A DNA stretch of 38,047 bases from a virus: IMG/VR virus record IMGVR_UViG_3300042475_001829, positions 1-38,047 of that record. One strand, given 5' to 3'. Position 1 is the stretch's first letter. Every line of letters begins with the position of its first letter. Under the pieces are notes generated by a model, which did no database searches, was not told the origin of the DNA, and saw only the letters and a program-made list of their open reading frames with translations. The translations under genes and the position numbers were made by a program. This document shows, piece after piece, positions 30,217 to 36,709 of this stretch.

Positions 30217-30595
30217 TCGACACCTCCTCAATCACGATGTAGGTCTTGGCCGGCTTGACGGTGATCGCGGGGGCGATCTGGCGCCAAAGGTCGGGCCGGT
30301 CGTGCCGAATCGCCTTGAGCAGCGACTCGTCCGCCTCGACCTTAGTCTTGACGGGCTTAGCCTCGGCAGGCCACGCCGCGCAGAGCGCGAGCAGCTTGTC
30401 GATCTCGGCCTTGTAGGTCAGCTTGCCGGTCGTCTTGAGCTTCCAGCCATTACCGAGCACGGTCGACTGGGAGCCCTCCTCGAGCGAGGGAACGAGCTTG
30501 AGCAGTTCCTTCTCGATGTCCAGGCGGCGGGTGTTGGCTTCGAGTTCTGCACGCTTCGCGGCGAGCCATTCCGCGGCGAGTGTTTCGACGTTCAT
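30206..30595 (-). CDS. DUF7173-like protein, first gene of the early operon (129 aa)
   Basis: I chose the ATG at 30595 because it lies just downstream of the early promoter candidate and has GGAG upstream; the longer reading frame would start before the promoter. The 129-residue protein has LAAEWLAAKRAELEANTRRL, a central GNGWKLKTTGKLTYKAEID, then a DESLLKAIRHDRPDLW helix and ITVKPAKTYIVIEE. This resembles a phage family (DUF7173) usually found beside Sak4 and DUF669 genes. Its function is unknown. Confidence 0.7.
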   Translation of the reverse strand: MNVETLAAEWLAAKRAELEANTRRLDIEKELLKLVPSLEEGSQSTVLGNGWKLKTTGKLTYKAEIDKLLALCAAWPAEAKPVKTKVEADESLLKAIRHDRPDLWRQIAPAITVKPAKTYIVIEEVSSGI

Positions 30596-30625
30596 TTTTG
30601 TTTGCTCCGTGGTGGGGGCGGGGTG

Positions 30626-30654
30626 AAGATAGCAGCCTAATGAGATATTCGCAA
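30626..30654 (-). promoter_or_regulatory. Promoter of the leftward early operon
   Basis: On the minus strand: TTGCGA, a 17-bp spacer ending in TGC, then TATCTT. The architecture matches the other phage promoters. The -35 is embedded in GTTGCGA, the half-site of the dyad at 36485-36501. The predicted start is near 30619, about 24 nt before the first early gene. It would serve genes from 30595 down to the integrase. Confidence 0.58.
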
Positions 30655-30670
30655 CACCTAGTGTAAAGGA

Positions 30671-30685
30671 CCCGGTTATACCGGG
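30671..30685 (-). terminator. Hairpin at the end of the repressor gene
   Basis: CCCGGT-TAT-ACCGGG forms a 6-bp perfect stem at the repressor stop codon. Only a poor T-rich stretch follows on the minus strand (TCCTTTACAC), so it may be a weak terminator separating the repressor from the early operon, or an operator. Either reading is tentative. Confidence 0.35.
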
Positions 30686-31272
30686 CGAATCCACAGCACC
30701 GGCGCTGCGGCCTTGACTTCGATGTTCTCTGCAGCAGGGCCTGCCGTGAACGGCACCAGGTTAAAGCGCCCCTCGTCGTAGCCGCGCTTGAGTGTGCCGA
30801 CGCGGTGCCCATCGCCGCGCACATCGACAACACACATTCTGTCGATCAGCGCAGCAACGCGCGTATCGAACGCGCCCGCAAAAAATACCCATCCGTCCTG
30901 CGAGAGCTCTGGCGCGCGGATCTGCACCGCGAGTCCATTGGCAGGCACGTCGCGCGGCGCAGCCATTTTGCGCGTATTCTTTGACGTGATCGGCGTAAGC
31001 ACGCCGCGGCTGTCGACGTATGCCTTGATCGGCATTTGCCGCGCGTCGGCGTCGATCGGCACGCCCGCCTGCGCCAGAACTTCTGTGACAGGAATCGTGA
31101 GCAGGCCAGAGATGCGGTTGGCCTCGTCAGCGGTCATCGTGCGCTTACCGCGCAGCATCAGCGAAACCGCCGACGGGTCGAGCTCGAGCAGCTTGGCCAG
31201 ACGCCGGATGGACAAGTCGCGCTCGGCCAGCCGGTCCTTGAACCAGGTGGTGTTTACTTTATGAGCTTTCAT
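30676..31272 (-). CDS. CI-type repressor with S24-like C-terminal domain (198 aa)
   Basis: A 198-residue lysogeny repressor candidate. Residues about 8-62 form a helix-turn-helix (LAERDLSIRRLAKLLELDPS, then VSLMLRGKRTMTADEANRI). The C-terminal half (GLAVQIRAPELSQDGWVFF, MCVVDVRGDGHRVGTLKRGY, APVLWIRPV) has the strand pattern of LexA/S24 domains. The usual nucleophile motif G-x-S-M is absent and reads I-R-A-P-E-L, so RecA-stimulated self-cleavage may be lost. I chose the ATG at 31272, with CGAGG 5 bases upstream; an upstream ATG at 31320 would coincide with the -10. It is divergent from the Cro-like gene. Confidence 0.82.
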   Translation of the reverse strand: MKAHKVNTTWFKDRLAERDLSIRRLAKLLELDPSAVSLMLRGKRTMTADEANRISGLLTIPVTEVLAQAGVPIDADARQMPIKAYVDSRGVLTPITSKNTRKMAAPRDVPANGLAVQIRAPELSQDGWVFFAGAFDTRVAALIDRMCVVDVRGDGHRVGTLKRGYDEGRFNLVPFTAGPAAENIEVKAAAPVLWIRPV

Positions 31273-31282
31273 GTTTGCCTCG

Positions 31283-31310
31283 TTGCGTTGTTCGGCGTGG
31301 TGTTGACAAT
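31283..31310 (+). promoter_or_regulatory. Possible rightward promoter for cro and replication gene
   Basis: TTGCGT (31283-31288), 16 bp, then GACAAT (31305-31310). The -10 is a weak match and lacks the TGN extension. It is the best candidate I see for rightward transcription toward 31372. The -10 lies inside the operator-like dyad. Confidence 0.3.
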
Positions 31311-31318
31311 TGCGCAAC
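31302..31318. promoter_or_regulatory. Operator-like dyad in the cI-cro region
   Basis: GTTGACA-ATT-GCGCAAC: outer arms GTTG/CAAC in a 17-bp site, the same length and outer arms as the perfect dyad at 36485-36501. It directly abuts the -10 of the repressor promoter and overlaps the possible rightward promoter, which fits repressor or Cro binding. Confidence 0.48.
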
Positions 31319-31347
31319 ATTAAAGCACCTTCGGCCAATCGGTGCAA
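31319..31347 (-). promoter_or_regulatory. Promoter of the repressor gene
   Basis: On the minus strand: TTGCAC, a 17-bp spacer ending in TGC, then TTTAAT. The extended -10 and spacer match the early, capsid and moron promoters. Transcription would start near 31312, inside the operator-like dyad, giving a leader of about 40 nt and a means of autoregulation. Confidence 0.58.
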
Positions 31348-31371
31348 CTTAACAGAACACAAGAGCAACAA

Positions 31372-31608
31372 ATGACCCACACACAACTCTCCCCCGCCCG
31401 CGAGGTGATCGCCAAGCTCGGCGGCGTCCGCGCCACGGCCCGCGTGCTGCAACTGAATCCGTCTGCCGTCTCGCGGTGGATGATGCCCGCCGAGCGGCGC
31501 GGCACGGGTGGCAGCATCCCGCAGCGTCATTGGTCGGCGCTGATTGCCTATGCCAAAAAGGAACGCGTCAAGCTCGCCCTGCGCGACTTCGTGACTTTCG
31601 ACAAATAA
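31372..31608 (+). CDS. Cro-like regulator, carph-isopro type (78 aa)
   Basis: A 78-residue DNA-binding protein read divergently from the repressor. VIAKLGGVRATARVLQLNPS, then AVSRWMMP, SIPQRHWSALIAYAKKE is the compact helix-turn-helix of the carph-isopro phage regulator group, common in this Cro position. It should compete with the repressor and favour lytic growth. I chose the ATG at 31372 over a GTG at 31342, which would overlap the repressor -35. It lies 15 bases before the replication gene and is probably co-transcribed with it. Confidence 0.78.
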   Translation: MTHTQLSPAREVIAKLGGVRATARVLQLNPSAVSRWMMPAERRGTGGSIPQRHWSALIAYAKKERVKLALRDFVTFDK

Positions 31609-31623
31609 CCTGCGGGGGCGGGG

Positions 31624-33639
31624 ATGGTGAGCAATTCGGAATTCCTTTCCGCGGTCTATGGCCCCCTCGATTCGGGGCGGCACGGCTGGATCGCGAGCTT
31701 TCGCGGCGACCCGAACGCGGTCGCGGCGGATGCCTGGGCGGGGCAATTGTATGTCGGCACTGCGAATCAGCAGCTCCTGATCGACAAGCGCTCAGACGAC
31801 AACAACTACTACAGCGTCGCGCGGCTGGCGCTCGGCGATGGCCGGCCGCGGCGTAGCAAGTCGGCATTCGACTCGCTGGCGGTGCTCGTGGCGGATGACG
31901 CCGACCCGACCGAGCTCAACGGCACGCCATCGTTCGTGATCGAAACCTCGCCAGGCAATCACCAGATCGGCGTGCTGCTCGATGAGGCAGATCCCGCCAC
32001 GCGCGATGCGGGGCTGATTGACGCCGTGATGCAGGCGATGGCGGATGCACGATTGATTCGCGCAGATTCAAGCGGTAACAACGCTGTGCGTTATTGCCGA
32101 CTACCGACGGGTACTAATGGCAAGGGCGGGCGCAGTGCGGCCGTGCGTCTGCAGTCGTGGAACCCAGGCAACAAGCTCACGCTCGAGGATGCGCTCGGCG
32201 TCTTCGGGTTAGACCTTGACGCAGTGCGCTCCCGAGTGCCGCGTGTAACGCAGCGCGTTACAGACGCCCCAGGCGATGCTGAAACCGGCGATCTTGTCAA
32301 GGCGATTGTCACGGGGGTGAGCTATCACGATCCGTTGATGAAGCTAGCGGCCAAGCTCGTCGCGTCTGGCGCTTCCGGCGGGTCGGTGGTTAACCACCTG
32401 CGCGGGCTGATGGAGGCCCAGATTGACCACGACCGCTCAGAGCGCTGGCAGGCACGCTACAACGAGATCCCGCGCCTCGTGCAAGGCGCAGAGCGCTTCC
32501 GCCCCGAGCCGCTTGCGCCCGTCACGATCAACCTCGGGCCGAAGGCAGAGCCCGCCACGGCCGCGGCAGAGCTCACCCCGATCGACTGGGGCCAGCTTTC
32601 CCAGACCGTCCCAGAGCCTGCCACGTTCGCTCTCGCAGGGTGGATGCCGGCGCGCACGACGACGCTACTTAGCGCGAACGGTGGCGTCGGTAAGTCGAAC
32701 CTGTCGCTGCAGCTCGCGGCGGCGGTGGCGCTTGGGCGCCCCTTCCTTGGGCTTGATACACTGCCCGGCAAGGTGCTGCTGCTCTCGGCCGAAGATGAGA
32801 CGCGCACGGTTCACTTCAGATTGGGCAACATCTGCAGCGACCTCGGCGTCAGCCTCGCAGACCTTGAGGGCAAGCTCGTGGCCTACGATCTCACCCAGTC
32901 CGACTGCGTGTTGTGGCGCGAGGGCGGGGTCACGCCGCGGATGCAGTGGCTCTCGGACGTCGTCGAGCAGCACCAGCCAAGCGTCGTCGTGATCGACAAC
33001 GCGAGCGATGTATTCAACGCCAACGAGAACGATCGCGCAGAGGTGCGGGGGTTTATGCGTGCCCTCAATTCGATCGCGCACCACTCGGGCGCGGCGATCC
33101 TGCTGCTTGCGCACGTCGACAAGGCGAGCGTGCGCATGGGGGCAGGGCAGGACACGAACAGCACGTTCTCGGGCTCGACCGCCTGGAACAACTCCGCCCG
33201 CTCGCGCTGGGCCATGACGCGCGATAACGACCGCGTCGTCAGTCTGCGCCACGAGAAGTGCAACCTCGGGCCGCTGCAGGAAGAGATCCGCCTCGAGTTC
33301 GATCAGGTGGCGAAGGTGTTCCGGCTGCTTGGCACCGTACCGGGCTCGCTTTCGCCGACAGCGTTGCGAAATTCGCAGCGCGTAGAGATCTTGAAGCTGC
33401 TCGCTTACGCGATCCGTGCCGGGCAGCGGCTGTCGATGGCCGCAACCGCAAACAACAACGCGTTCAAGGTACTCGCCGGCAGCCCAGCGTTCCCGCGTAT
33501 TCAGCGCGCGGAGTTCTTCAGCATACTGTTCGACATGCAGCGCGAGGGGCTGATCACTGAGCAGGAATACGACAACAAGGGCAAGAAGGGCTTCAAGGCC
33601 CTCGCGTTAACACCAGCAGGCGAAGAGGCGACAATGTAG
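31624..33639 (+). CDS. Fused replication primase-helicase, RepB'/RepA-like (671 aa)
   Basis: A 671-residue protein with two parts. Residues about 85-200 resemble the RepB'-type primase of RSF1010-like plasmids (FVIETSPGNHQIGVLLDE, then NNAVRYCRLPTGTNGKGG). Residues about 325-560 are a RepA-like RecA-fold helicase with Walker A S350-A-N-G-G-V-G-K-S and Walker B VVVIDN (D458), plus KVLLLSAEDETRTVHFRLGN and ILLLAHVDKASVRMG. The C-terminus resembles a winged helix (FSILFDMQREGLITEQEY). It should prime and unwind the phage origin. A GGGGGCGGGG stretch directly precedes the ATG. The stop TAG lies in the stem of the terminator that follows. Confidence 0.85.
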   Translation: MVSNSEFLSAVYGPLDSGRHGWIASFRGDPNAVAADAWAGQLYVGTANQQLLIDKRSDDNNYYSVARLALGDGRPRRSKSAFDSLAVLVADDADPTELNGTPSFVIETSPGNHQIGVLLDEADPATRDAGLIDAVMQAMADARLIRADSSGNNAVRYCRLPTGTNGKGGRSAAVRLQSWNPGNKLTLEDALGVFGLDLDAVRSRVPRVTQRVTDAPGDAETGDLVKAIVTGVSYHDPLMKLAAKLVASGASGGSVVNHLRGLMEAQIDHDRSERWQARYNEIPRLVQGAERFRPEPLAPVTINLGPKAEPATAAAELTPIDWGQLSQTVPEPATFALAGWMPARTTTLLSANGGVGKSNLSLQLAAAVALGRPFLGLDTLPGKVLLLSAEDETRTVHFRLGNICSDLGVSLADLEGKLVAYDLTQSDCVLWREGGVTPRMQWLSDVVEQHQPSVVVIDNASDVFNANENDRAEVRGFMRALNSIAHHSGAAILLLAHVDKASVRMGAGQDTNSTFSGSTAWNNSARSRWAMTRDNDRVVSLRHEKCNLGPLQEEIRLEFDQVAKVFRLLGTVPGSLSPTALRNSQRVEILKLLAYAIRAGQRLSMAATANNNAFKVLAGSPAFPRIQRAEFFSILFDMQREGLITEQEYDNKGKKGFKALALTPAGEEATM

Positions 33640-33667
33640 GGCCGCGAGGCCCTACTCGCGCTTTTTT
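33636..33667 (+). terminator. Terminator of the rightward replication transcript
   Basis: GTAGGGCC-GCGA-GGCCCTAC (33636-33655) is a perfect 8-bp stem with a GNRA loop. It is followed six bases later by TTTTTT (33662-33667). An overlapping shorter stem GCGAG/CTCGC ends closer to the T-run. It sits between convergent transcripts and includes the stop codons of both flanking genes. Confidence 0.72.
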
Positions 33668-33846
33668 CTTTCTCGGATCTTGTAGCCGATCACAAGCGCC
33701 ACAATCGCTGCGGCGCTTGCTTGCCACGGCAACAACCATAGCAACCATGCCGCCAAGGCAATCGGCGCGGCGATAAGCAGAAGGATTGCAAACAGCACAA
33801 AGATAATGCCGCTTAGTGATGGCGGCGGCGTTCCCATGGCTGGCAT
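33652..33846 (-). CDS. Small membrane protein, two transmembrane segments (64 aa)
   Basis: A 64-residue protein: a short Pro-rich start (MPAMGTPPPSLSG), then hydrophobic segments IIFVLFAILLLIAAPIALAA and WLLWLLPWQASAAAIVALVI, and a basic end KIRERKKRE on the cytoplasmic side. GGAG lies before the first ATG, which overlaps the previous stop as TAATG. It is the last gene of the coupled leftward cassette. Function unknown; a membrane role such as superinfection exclusion is possible but unproven. Confidence 0.65.
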   Translation of the reverse strand: MPAMGTPPPSLSGIIFVLFAILLLIAAPIALAAWLLWLLPWQASAAAIVALVIGYKIRERKKRE

Positions 33847-34079
33847 TACTTGCTCCCCCTCGCACGAATGGTGTCGGCGCAAACTCCTACAGCCCTCGCC
33901 TCGCGTGGATGCCATTGCGTCAGTTTTTCAACTTCCGAATCGCACACCTTCGCACACGCCTCGCGCTCGGCTGCGGCAACGAGGGCGGCGAAGCGTTCAA
34001 GCGCAAAAATGTTTGGGAAGTCATAATCATGCTCGCTACTAGCCTCCCGCGCCAGTCGGATGATGTCGTCGCGGGTCAT
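33846..34079 (-). CDS. Conserved small phage protein (77 aa)
   Basis: A 77-residue protein: MTRDDIIRLAREASSEHDYD, then ALERFAALVAAAEREACAKV and CADTIRARG. It is a recognisable family widespread among phages of Proteobacteria, in which an Ala/Glu-rich helix and a conserved Cys recur. Its function is unknown. I chose the ATG at 34079 because it overlaps the upstream stop as ATGA. It overlaps the following membrane-protein gene by one base. Confidence 0.7.
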   Translation of the reverse strand: MTRDDIIRLAREASSEHDYDFPNIFALERFAALVAAAEREACAKVCDSEVEKLTQWHPREARAVGVCADTIRARGSK

Positions 34080-34258
34080 GGCTCCATCACCCATCTTGCA
34101 TCGTTCGCGCGCAGCTCGCGCACCTCTGTCTCAAGCTGCTCGATGCGCGATACATAGCCCAGTATTCGCTCACGCAGCTCGCGTATCTCGGTGCGGTACT
34201 CGGTCACGGTGTGCGATTGCGCGTCCCATTCCTTGTCCCAGTCGTCGAACTCTCTCAT
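34076..34258 (-). CDS. Small coiled-coil protein (60 aa)
   Basis: A 60-residue charged protein with GGAGG 7 bases before the ATG: MREFDDWDKEWDAQSHTVTE, then a heptad-like helix YRTEIRELRERILGYVSRIE and QLETEVRELRAND. It overlaps both neighbours by ATGA junctions, which supports translation as part of the cassette. No function is recognised. Confidence 0.65.
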   Translation of the reverse strand: MREFDDWDKEWDAQSHTVTEYRTEIRELRERILGYVSRIEQLETEVRELRANDARWVMEP

Positions 34259-34806
34259 TCCCGATCCTCCGCGCTGTACCAGCCTCGCTGGCGTCGTAGA
34301 TTGGTAGGCCACTCGAGCTTGTCGACGAACGATCGGTCGTCGATCAATACCTGGTTCGTCGGCTGCGACGTATAGCGGCCGTTCTCGAGCGCGACGAAGT
34401 AGAACTCTTTGCTCTGCTCGGGCGCGGCGCTGAATGCGTCGCCGACGGGCACGAGCGTGAAGACGTACATGCCGTCGTGTTCTGCGCCGCTTTGCAGCTT
34501 TACGCGCGCGTTCATCGCGTGCAGAAACGGGTACTCGATCATCGCGAACTGCCAGCCATACGCGTCCCAGGTCTGCGCGTCAGACGCGCGCCACGGGTCG
34601 GCGTCCTTCTCGGTTGAGATCTTGTGCAGCGGTACATTGCGGTAGACGGCGCCGTTCTCGAGCAGGATATGACAACCGAACGCGCGGCCGGGCCAGCAAG
34701 TGATCGCAAACCAGACGCCGCGCACCCAGTCGTGCTTCCCAATCGCGTCGGGTTGCAGCCAGACGTATTGATGAACGGGTAGCGGGGCCGAGTGCGTGTA
34801 GAGCAT
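34255..34806 (-). CDS. Conserved phage hypothetical protein (183 aa)
   Basis: A 183-residue soluble protein, rich in aromatic residues: MLYTHSAPLPVHQYVWLQPD, then HDWVRGVWFAITCWPGRAFG, CHILLENGAVYRNVPLHKIS and LEWPTNLRRQRGWYSAEDRE. I chose the ATG at 34806 because the reading frame upstream has shadow-like composition. The sequence looks like a compact beta-rich domain of a family I have seen in phages without a known function. It is coupled to the next gene by an ATGA overlap. About 65 bases without a gene lie upstream of it. Confidence 0.68.
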   Translation of the reverse strand: MLYTHSAPLPVHQYVWLQPDAIGKHDWVRGVWFAITCWPGRAFGCHILLENGAVYRNVPLHKISTEKDADPWRASDAQTWDAYGWQFAMIEYPFLHAMNARVKLQSGAEHDGMYVFTLVPVGDAFSAAPEQSKEFYFVALENGRYTSQPTNQVLIDDRSFVDKLEWPTNLRRQRGWYSAEDRE

Positions 34807-34871
34807 GTTAGGGCCGCCTAGCACAACGGGGGCGGCGCTCCGCAAAGGGGGGCTCTGTGCTTGAGCAGTGG

Positions 34872-35039
34872 TTAATGCTTGACCGCGCGCAAGCGCTCGA
34901 TCTCCTGGTGTAATCGTTCGATCTCGGCGCGCAGCACCATCGTTTCGGCAATGGCTTCGGACAGGCGCACCATCAGCGCGCCCAACTGCCGGCGCAGGCG
35001 CATGTTCTCTTCGCGCGCGGCTTCGATTTCCGATTTCAT
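34872..35039 (-). CDS. Small coiled-coil protein (55 aa)
   Basis: A 55-residue protein: MKSEIEAAREENMRLRRQLG, then MVLRAEIERLHQEIERLRAV. It is a continuous heptad-type coiled coil, likely a dimer. Its ATG overlaps the stop of the PAPS-reductase-like gene as ATGA. It resembles the other short coiled-coil products of this cassette (34076-34258 and 36263-36454) in form, not in obvious sequence. Confidence 0.68.
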   Translation of the reverse strand: MKSEIEAAREENMRLRRQLGALMVRLSEAIAETMVLRAEIERLHQEIERLRAVKH

Positions 35040-35848
35040 ACGCCGCACATTCCTTCACATTCGTTGTTAAACATATCCGCCTGCCCGTGATCGGCCGCGG
35101 TCGAAAGGTCCACCTGGTCGAGCGGCACGCACGATCGGTGCATAAACTGCAGCCCGCGCATGCCGGGCTGATGCCGGATCGCGCGGTCGATTTCCACGGC
35201 ATCGGCCCATGAAACCGGGTCGGCTTTAATCGCGCGCCACTCGTGGTCGCTATGGAACGGACAGCCAATGCAGGACGATTTCGGCGGCAACGGGTAGCCC
35301 TTGCGCTCCATCCATGCCAGGCAGTCAGATCGGCTCATGCCTTTTTCAATCAGCGGCCAGCGGTGAACCTTCCACGCCTCGCGGCTTGGCTTCATCCGCA
35401 GGGCTTCATCCGTGCTGATGCCTATCAGCATCTCGCATTGCACGCCCTTGGCCCGCTGCCGCGGCGCAAGCCCGACAAGCTCGCGCGCCTTCTTAGTGAG
35501 CGGCGCGATTTTGTATTCAGCGGTGCATTGTCGGCGCCCCATCGCGCGGTCACCGCTGGGCATCAATAGGTGCCATGGGATCGCGGCAACACGCGGCCCC
35601 CCGCCGCCCGAGCGGGCCAAAGTGTCGGCCCTTAAATCGCCGCGCTGCACGCGGTAGACGGGGTAGGGCAGCTGCCTTTCCAACCAATCCAGCCACTCAT
35701 AAACGTGGCGCGGCTCCCAGCCGGTATCGGCGAAAATCGCCGCCTCGACCGGCTCAAGCTCACCGTGCGCGATCATCAGCGCTAGGGTGGACGATTGCAC
35801 GCCAGCACCTAGCGACAAATAGCGCTTGCGTGAGGCGTCAGAGCTCAC
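35036..35848 (-). CDS. PAPS-reductase-like adenine nucleotide alpha-hydrolase family protein (270 aa)
   Basis: The GTG start at 35848 lies inside the end of the previous gene, with AGG 6 bases upstream. The N-terminal strand and PP-loop variant YLSLGAGVQSSTLALM, then AAIFADTGWEPRHVYEWLDW, place it in the ATP-pyrophosphatase/PAPS reductase superfamily. RRQCTAEYKIAPL and a CIGCPFHSDHEW segment with a C-x2-C pair are typical of the phage-borne branch. These proteins bind ATP or an adenylylated sulfur substrate. In phages their target is uncertain (sulfur transfer to nucleic acid or cofactor is one idea). It is the largest gene of the cassette. Confidence 0.8.
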   Translation of the reverse strand: MSSDASRKRYLSLGAGVQSSTLALMIAHGELEPVEAAIFADTGWEPRHVYEWLDWLERQLPYPVYRVQRGDLRADTLARSGGGGPRVAAIPWHLLMPSGDRAMGRRQCTAEYKIAPLTKKARELVGLAPRQRAKGVQCEMLIGISTDEALRMKPSREAWKVHRWPLIEKGMSRSDCLAWMERKGYPLPPKSSCIGCPFHSDHEWRAIKADPVSWADAVEIDRAIRHQPGMRGLQFMHRSCVPLDQVDLSTAADHGQADMFNNECEGMCGV

Positions 35849-36014
35849 CCGCCACCTGCTCGAGCGCATCGCGCACGCTCTCCACGGCATAGCCCATCGC
35901 GAGTAGAAACTGCGCGTAGGTCATGACGGCTTCATTCGCGTCGTCGAATTCGTCGACGTGCGCCTCGGACGTCACGCGGTCATTGCTGCCGCGAATCACG
36001 ATGAACTCAACCAT
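35838..36014 (-). CDS. Small acidic protein (58 aa)
   Basis: A 58-residue protein: MVEFIVIRGSNDRVTSEAHV, then DEFDDANEAVMTYAQFLLAM and YAVESVRDALEQVAGEL. A short beta-strand is followed by acidic helices. It overlaps the previous gene by 8 bases and the next by 11, as expected for a coupled cassette. No function is recognised. Confidence 0.65.
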   Translation of the reverse strand: MVEFIVIRGSNDRVTSEAHVDEFDDANEAVMTYAQFLLAMGYAVESVRDALEQVAGEL

Positions 36015-36252
36015 GACGCGTGCCCCAATTGACGTGCGGCCGCGAGGGGTGCAGCACCCAGCGATCGCCCAGGCGGCGCAGGGCCAGCCGGCGCTTAGCC
36101 TGCAGGCGGCGCAACTGCGCGCGGTCGGGCTCGTAGCGCGCGGTTGGGCGCGGCCGCTGGCGCCAGAACACGTCGTAAAGCATCCAGCCAATCAGCCAGG
36201 CAAGGCCGGCGAGGGCGAGGATCGTCATTGCTATCTGTATGTTTTCGTACAT
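36007..36252 (-). CDS. Single-pass membrane protein with basic tail (81 aa)
   Basis: An 81-residue protein with GGAG 5 bases before the ATG. MYENIQ is followed by one transmembrane segment (IAMTILALAGLAWLIGWMLY) and a strongly basic cytoplasmic region (RQRPRPTARYEPDRAQLRRL, then QAKRRLALRRLGDRW). It may tether or bind nucleic acid at the membrane. I do not recognise the family. Confidence 0.65.
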   Translation of the reverse strand: MYENIQIAMTILALAGLAWLIGWMLYDVFWRQRPRPTARYEPDRAQLRRLQAKRRLALRRLGDRWVLHPSRPHVNWGTRHG

Positions 36253-36262
36253 GCGGGCTCCG

Positions 36263-36454
36263 TCAGTAGTTGCACTTGAGCTCTTCAATGCGCGCCTCTA
36301 GGTCGCGAATGCGCTTCTCTTGCAGCTCAATCACGAGCTGCTGGTTGTCGATAAGCCGCGCCTGCACAACCGCGAGCGTGTCGGCGCGCTCGACCGCCTC
36401 GCGTAGCGCAGCGACGCGGGCGGGGCTGATGGTGGTGGGGTTGGGGTTGTCCAT
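36263..36454 (-). CDS. Small coiled-coil protein, first gene of leftward cassette (63 aa)
   Basis: A 63-residue protein: MDNPNPTTISPARVAALREA, then VERADTLAVVQARLIDNQQL and VIELQEKRIRDLEARIEEL, a helical coiled coil ending KCNY. The ATG at 36454 is preferred; another in-frame ATG at 36466 adds four residues, and neither has a strong Shine-Dalgarno. It is the promoter-proximal gene of the leftward cassette, 10 bases before the membrane protein gene. Confidence 0.6.
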   Translation of the reverse strand: MDNPNPTTISPARVAALREAVERADTLAVVQARLIDNQQLVIELQEKRIRDLEARIEELKCNY

Positions 36455-36484
36455 GAACGCGACCATACCAGACAATCGCCACGC

Positions 36485-36501
36485 GTTGCGACAATCGCAA
36501 C
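36485..36501. promoter_or_regulatory. Perfect 17-bp dyad, operator candidate
   Basis: GTTGCGA-CAA-TCGCAAC has two perfect 7-bp arms around CAA. It overlaps the -10 and predicted start site of the leftward cassette. GACAATCGC is also repeated at 36471-36479, in the same orientation as the copy within the dyad (36490-36498). Related sites lie at the repressor, early and capsid promoters. Confidence 0.6.
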
Positions 36502-36507
36502 ATAGCA
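36499..36507 (-). promoter_or_regulatory. Extended -10 of the leftward cassette promoter
   Basis: On the minus strand TGC-TATGTT, matching the extended -10 form of the other phage promoters. No convincing -35 is seen at 17 bp (GCCGCC). The operator dyad overlaps its downstream edge, the same geometry as at the repressor promoter. Confidence 0.42.
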
Positions 36508-36536
36508 CCACCAGGCGGATGGGCGGCAGTGACCTT

Positions 36537-36564
36537 CGATCGCTCTCGATCGCAGTGCGATCGC
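36537..36564. repeat. Three phased CGATCGC repeats
   Basis: CGATCGC occurs at 36537-36543, 36547-36553 and 36558-36564, spaced 10 and 11 bp, about one helical turn. CGATCGC and its complement recur in the inverted repeat at 36668-36709. The group lies in the non-coding gap ahead of the packaging genes. It could be a binding array for a terminase, replication or regulatory protein; which is unknown. Confidence 0.55.
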
Positions 36565-36592
36565 ATAGCGCTCGCAAGCAGTCGCAGCAGGC

Positions 36593-36635
36593 GGCCGGTG
36601 GCGTGGCCCCCACCCCCCGTGGGGGGCCACCGGCC
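36593..36635. repeat. Large GC-rich inverted repeat
   Basis: GGCCGGTGG (36593-36601) and CCACCGGCC (36627-36635) are perfect 9-bp arms. Between them, GTGGCCCCCA and TGGGGGGCCAC can form a further, partly competing stem. The very G+C-rich hairpin could block transcription between the divergent operons or serve as a structural signal for packaging. No T-run follows directly. Confidence 0.6.
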
Positions 36636-36667
36636 CTGCGTAGGGGTCCAAAAGGGGGGTTTTGGGG

Positions 36668-36709
36668 CTCGATCGCTCGCACCTAGTAGGGGTGTGGGGA
36701 GCGATCGAG
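36668..36709. repeat. 11-bp perfect inverted repeat upstream of the packaging genes
   Basis: CTCGATCGCTC (36668-36678) is the exact reverse complement of GAGCGATCGAG (36699-36709), with a 20-base loop. Each arm contains the CGATCGC motif of the phased array at 36537-36564, suggesting the same binding protein. No credible gene is seen between 36467 and 36761. Confidence 0.6.
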
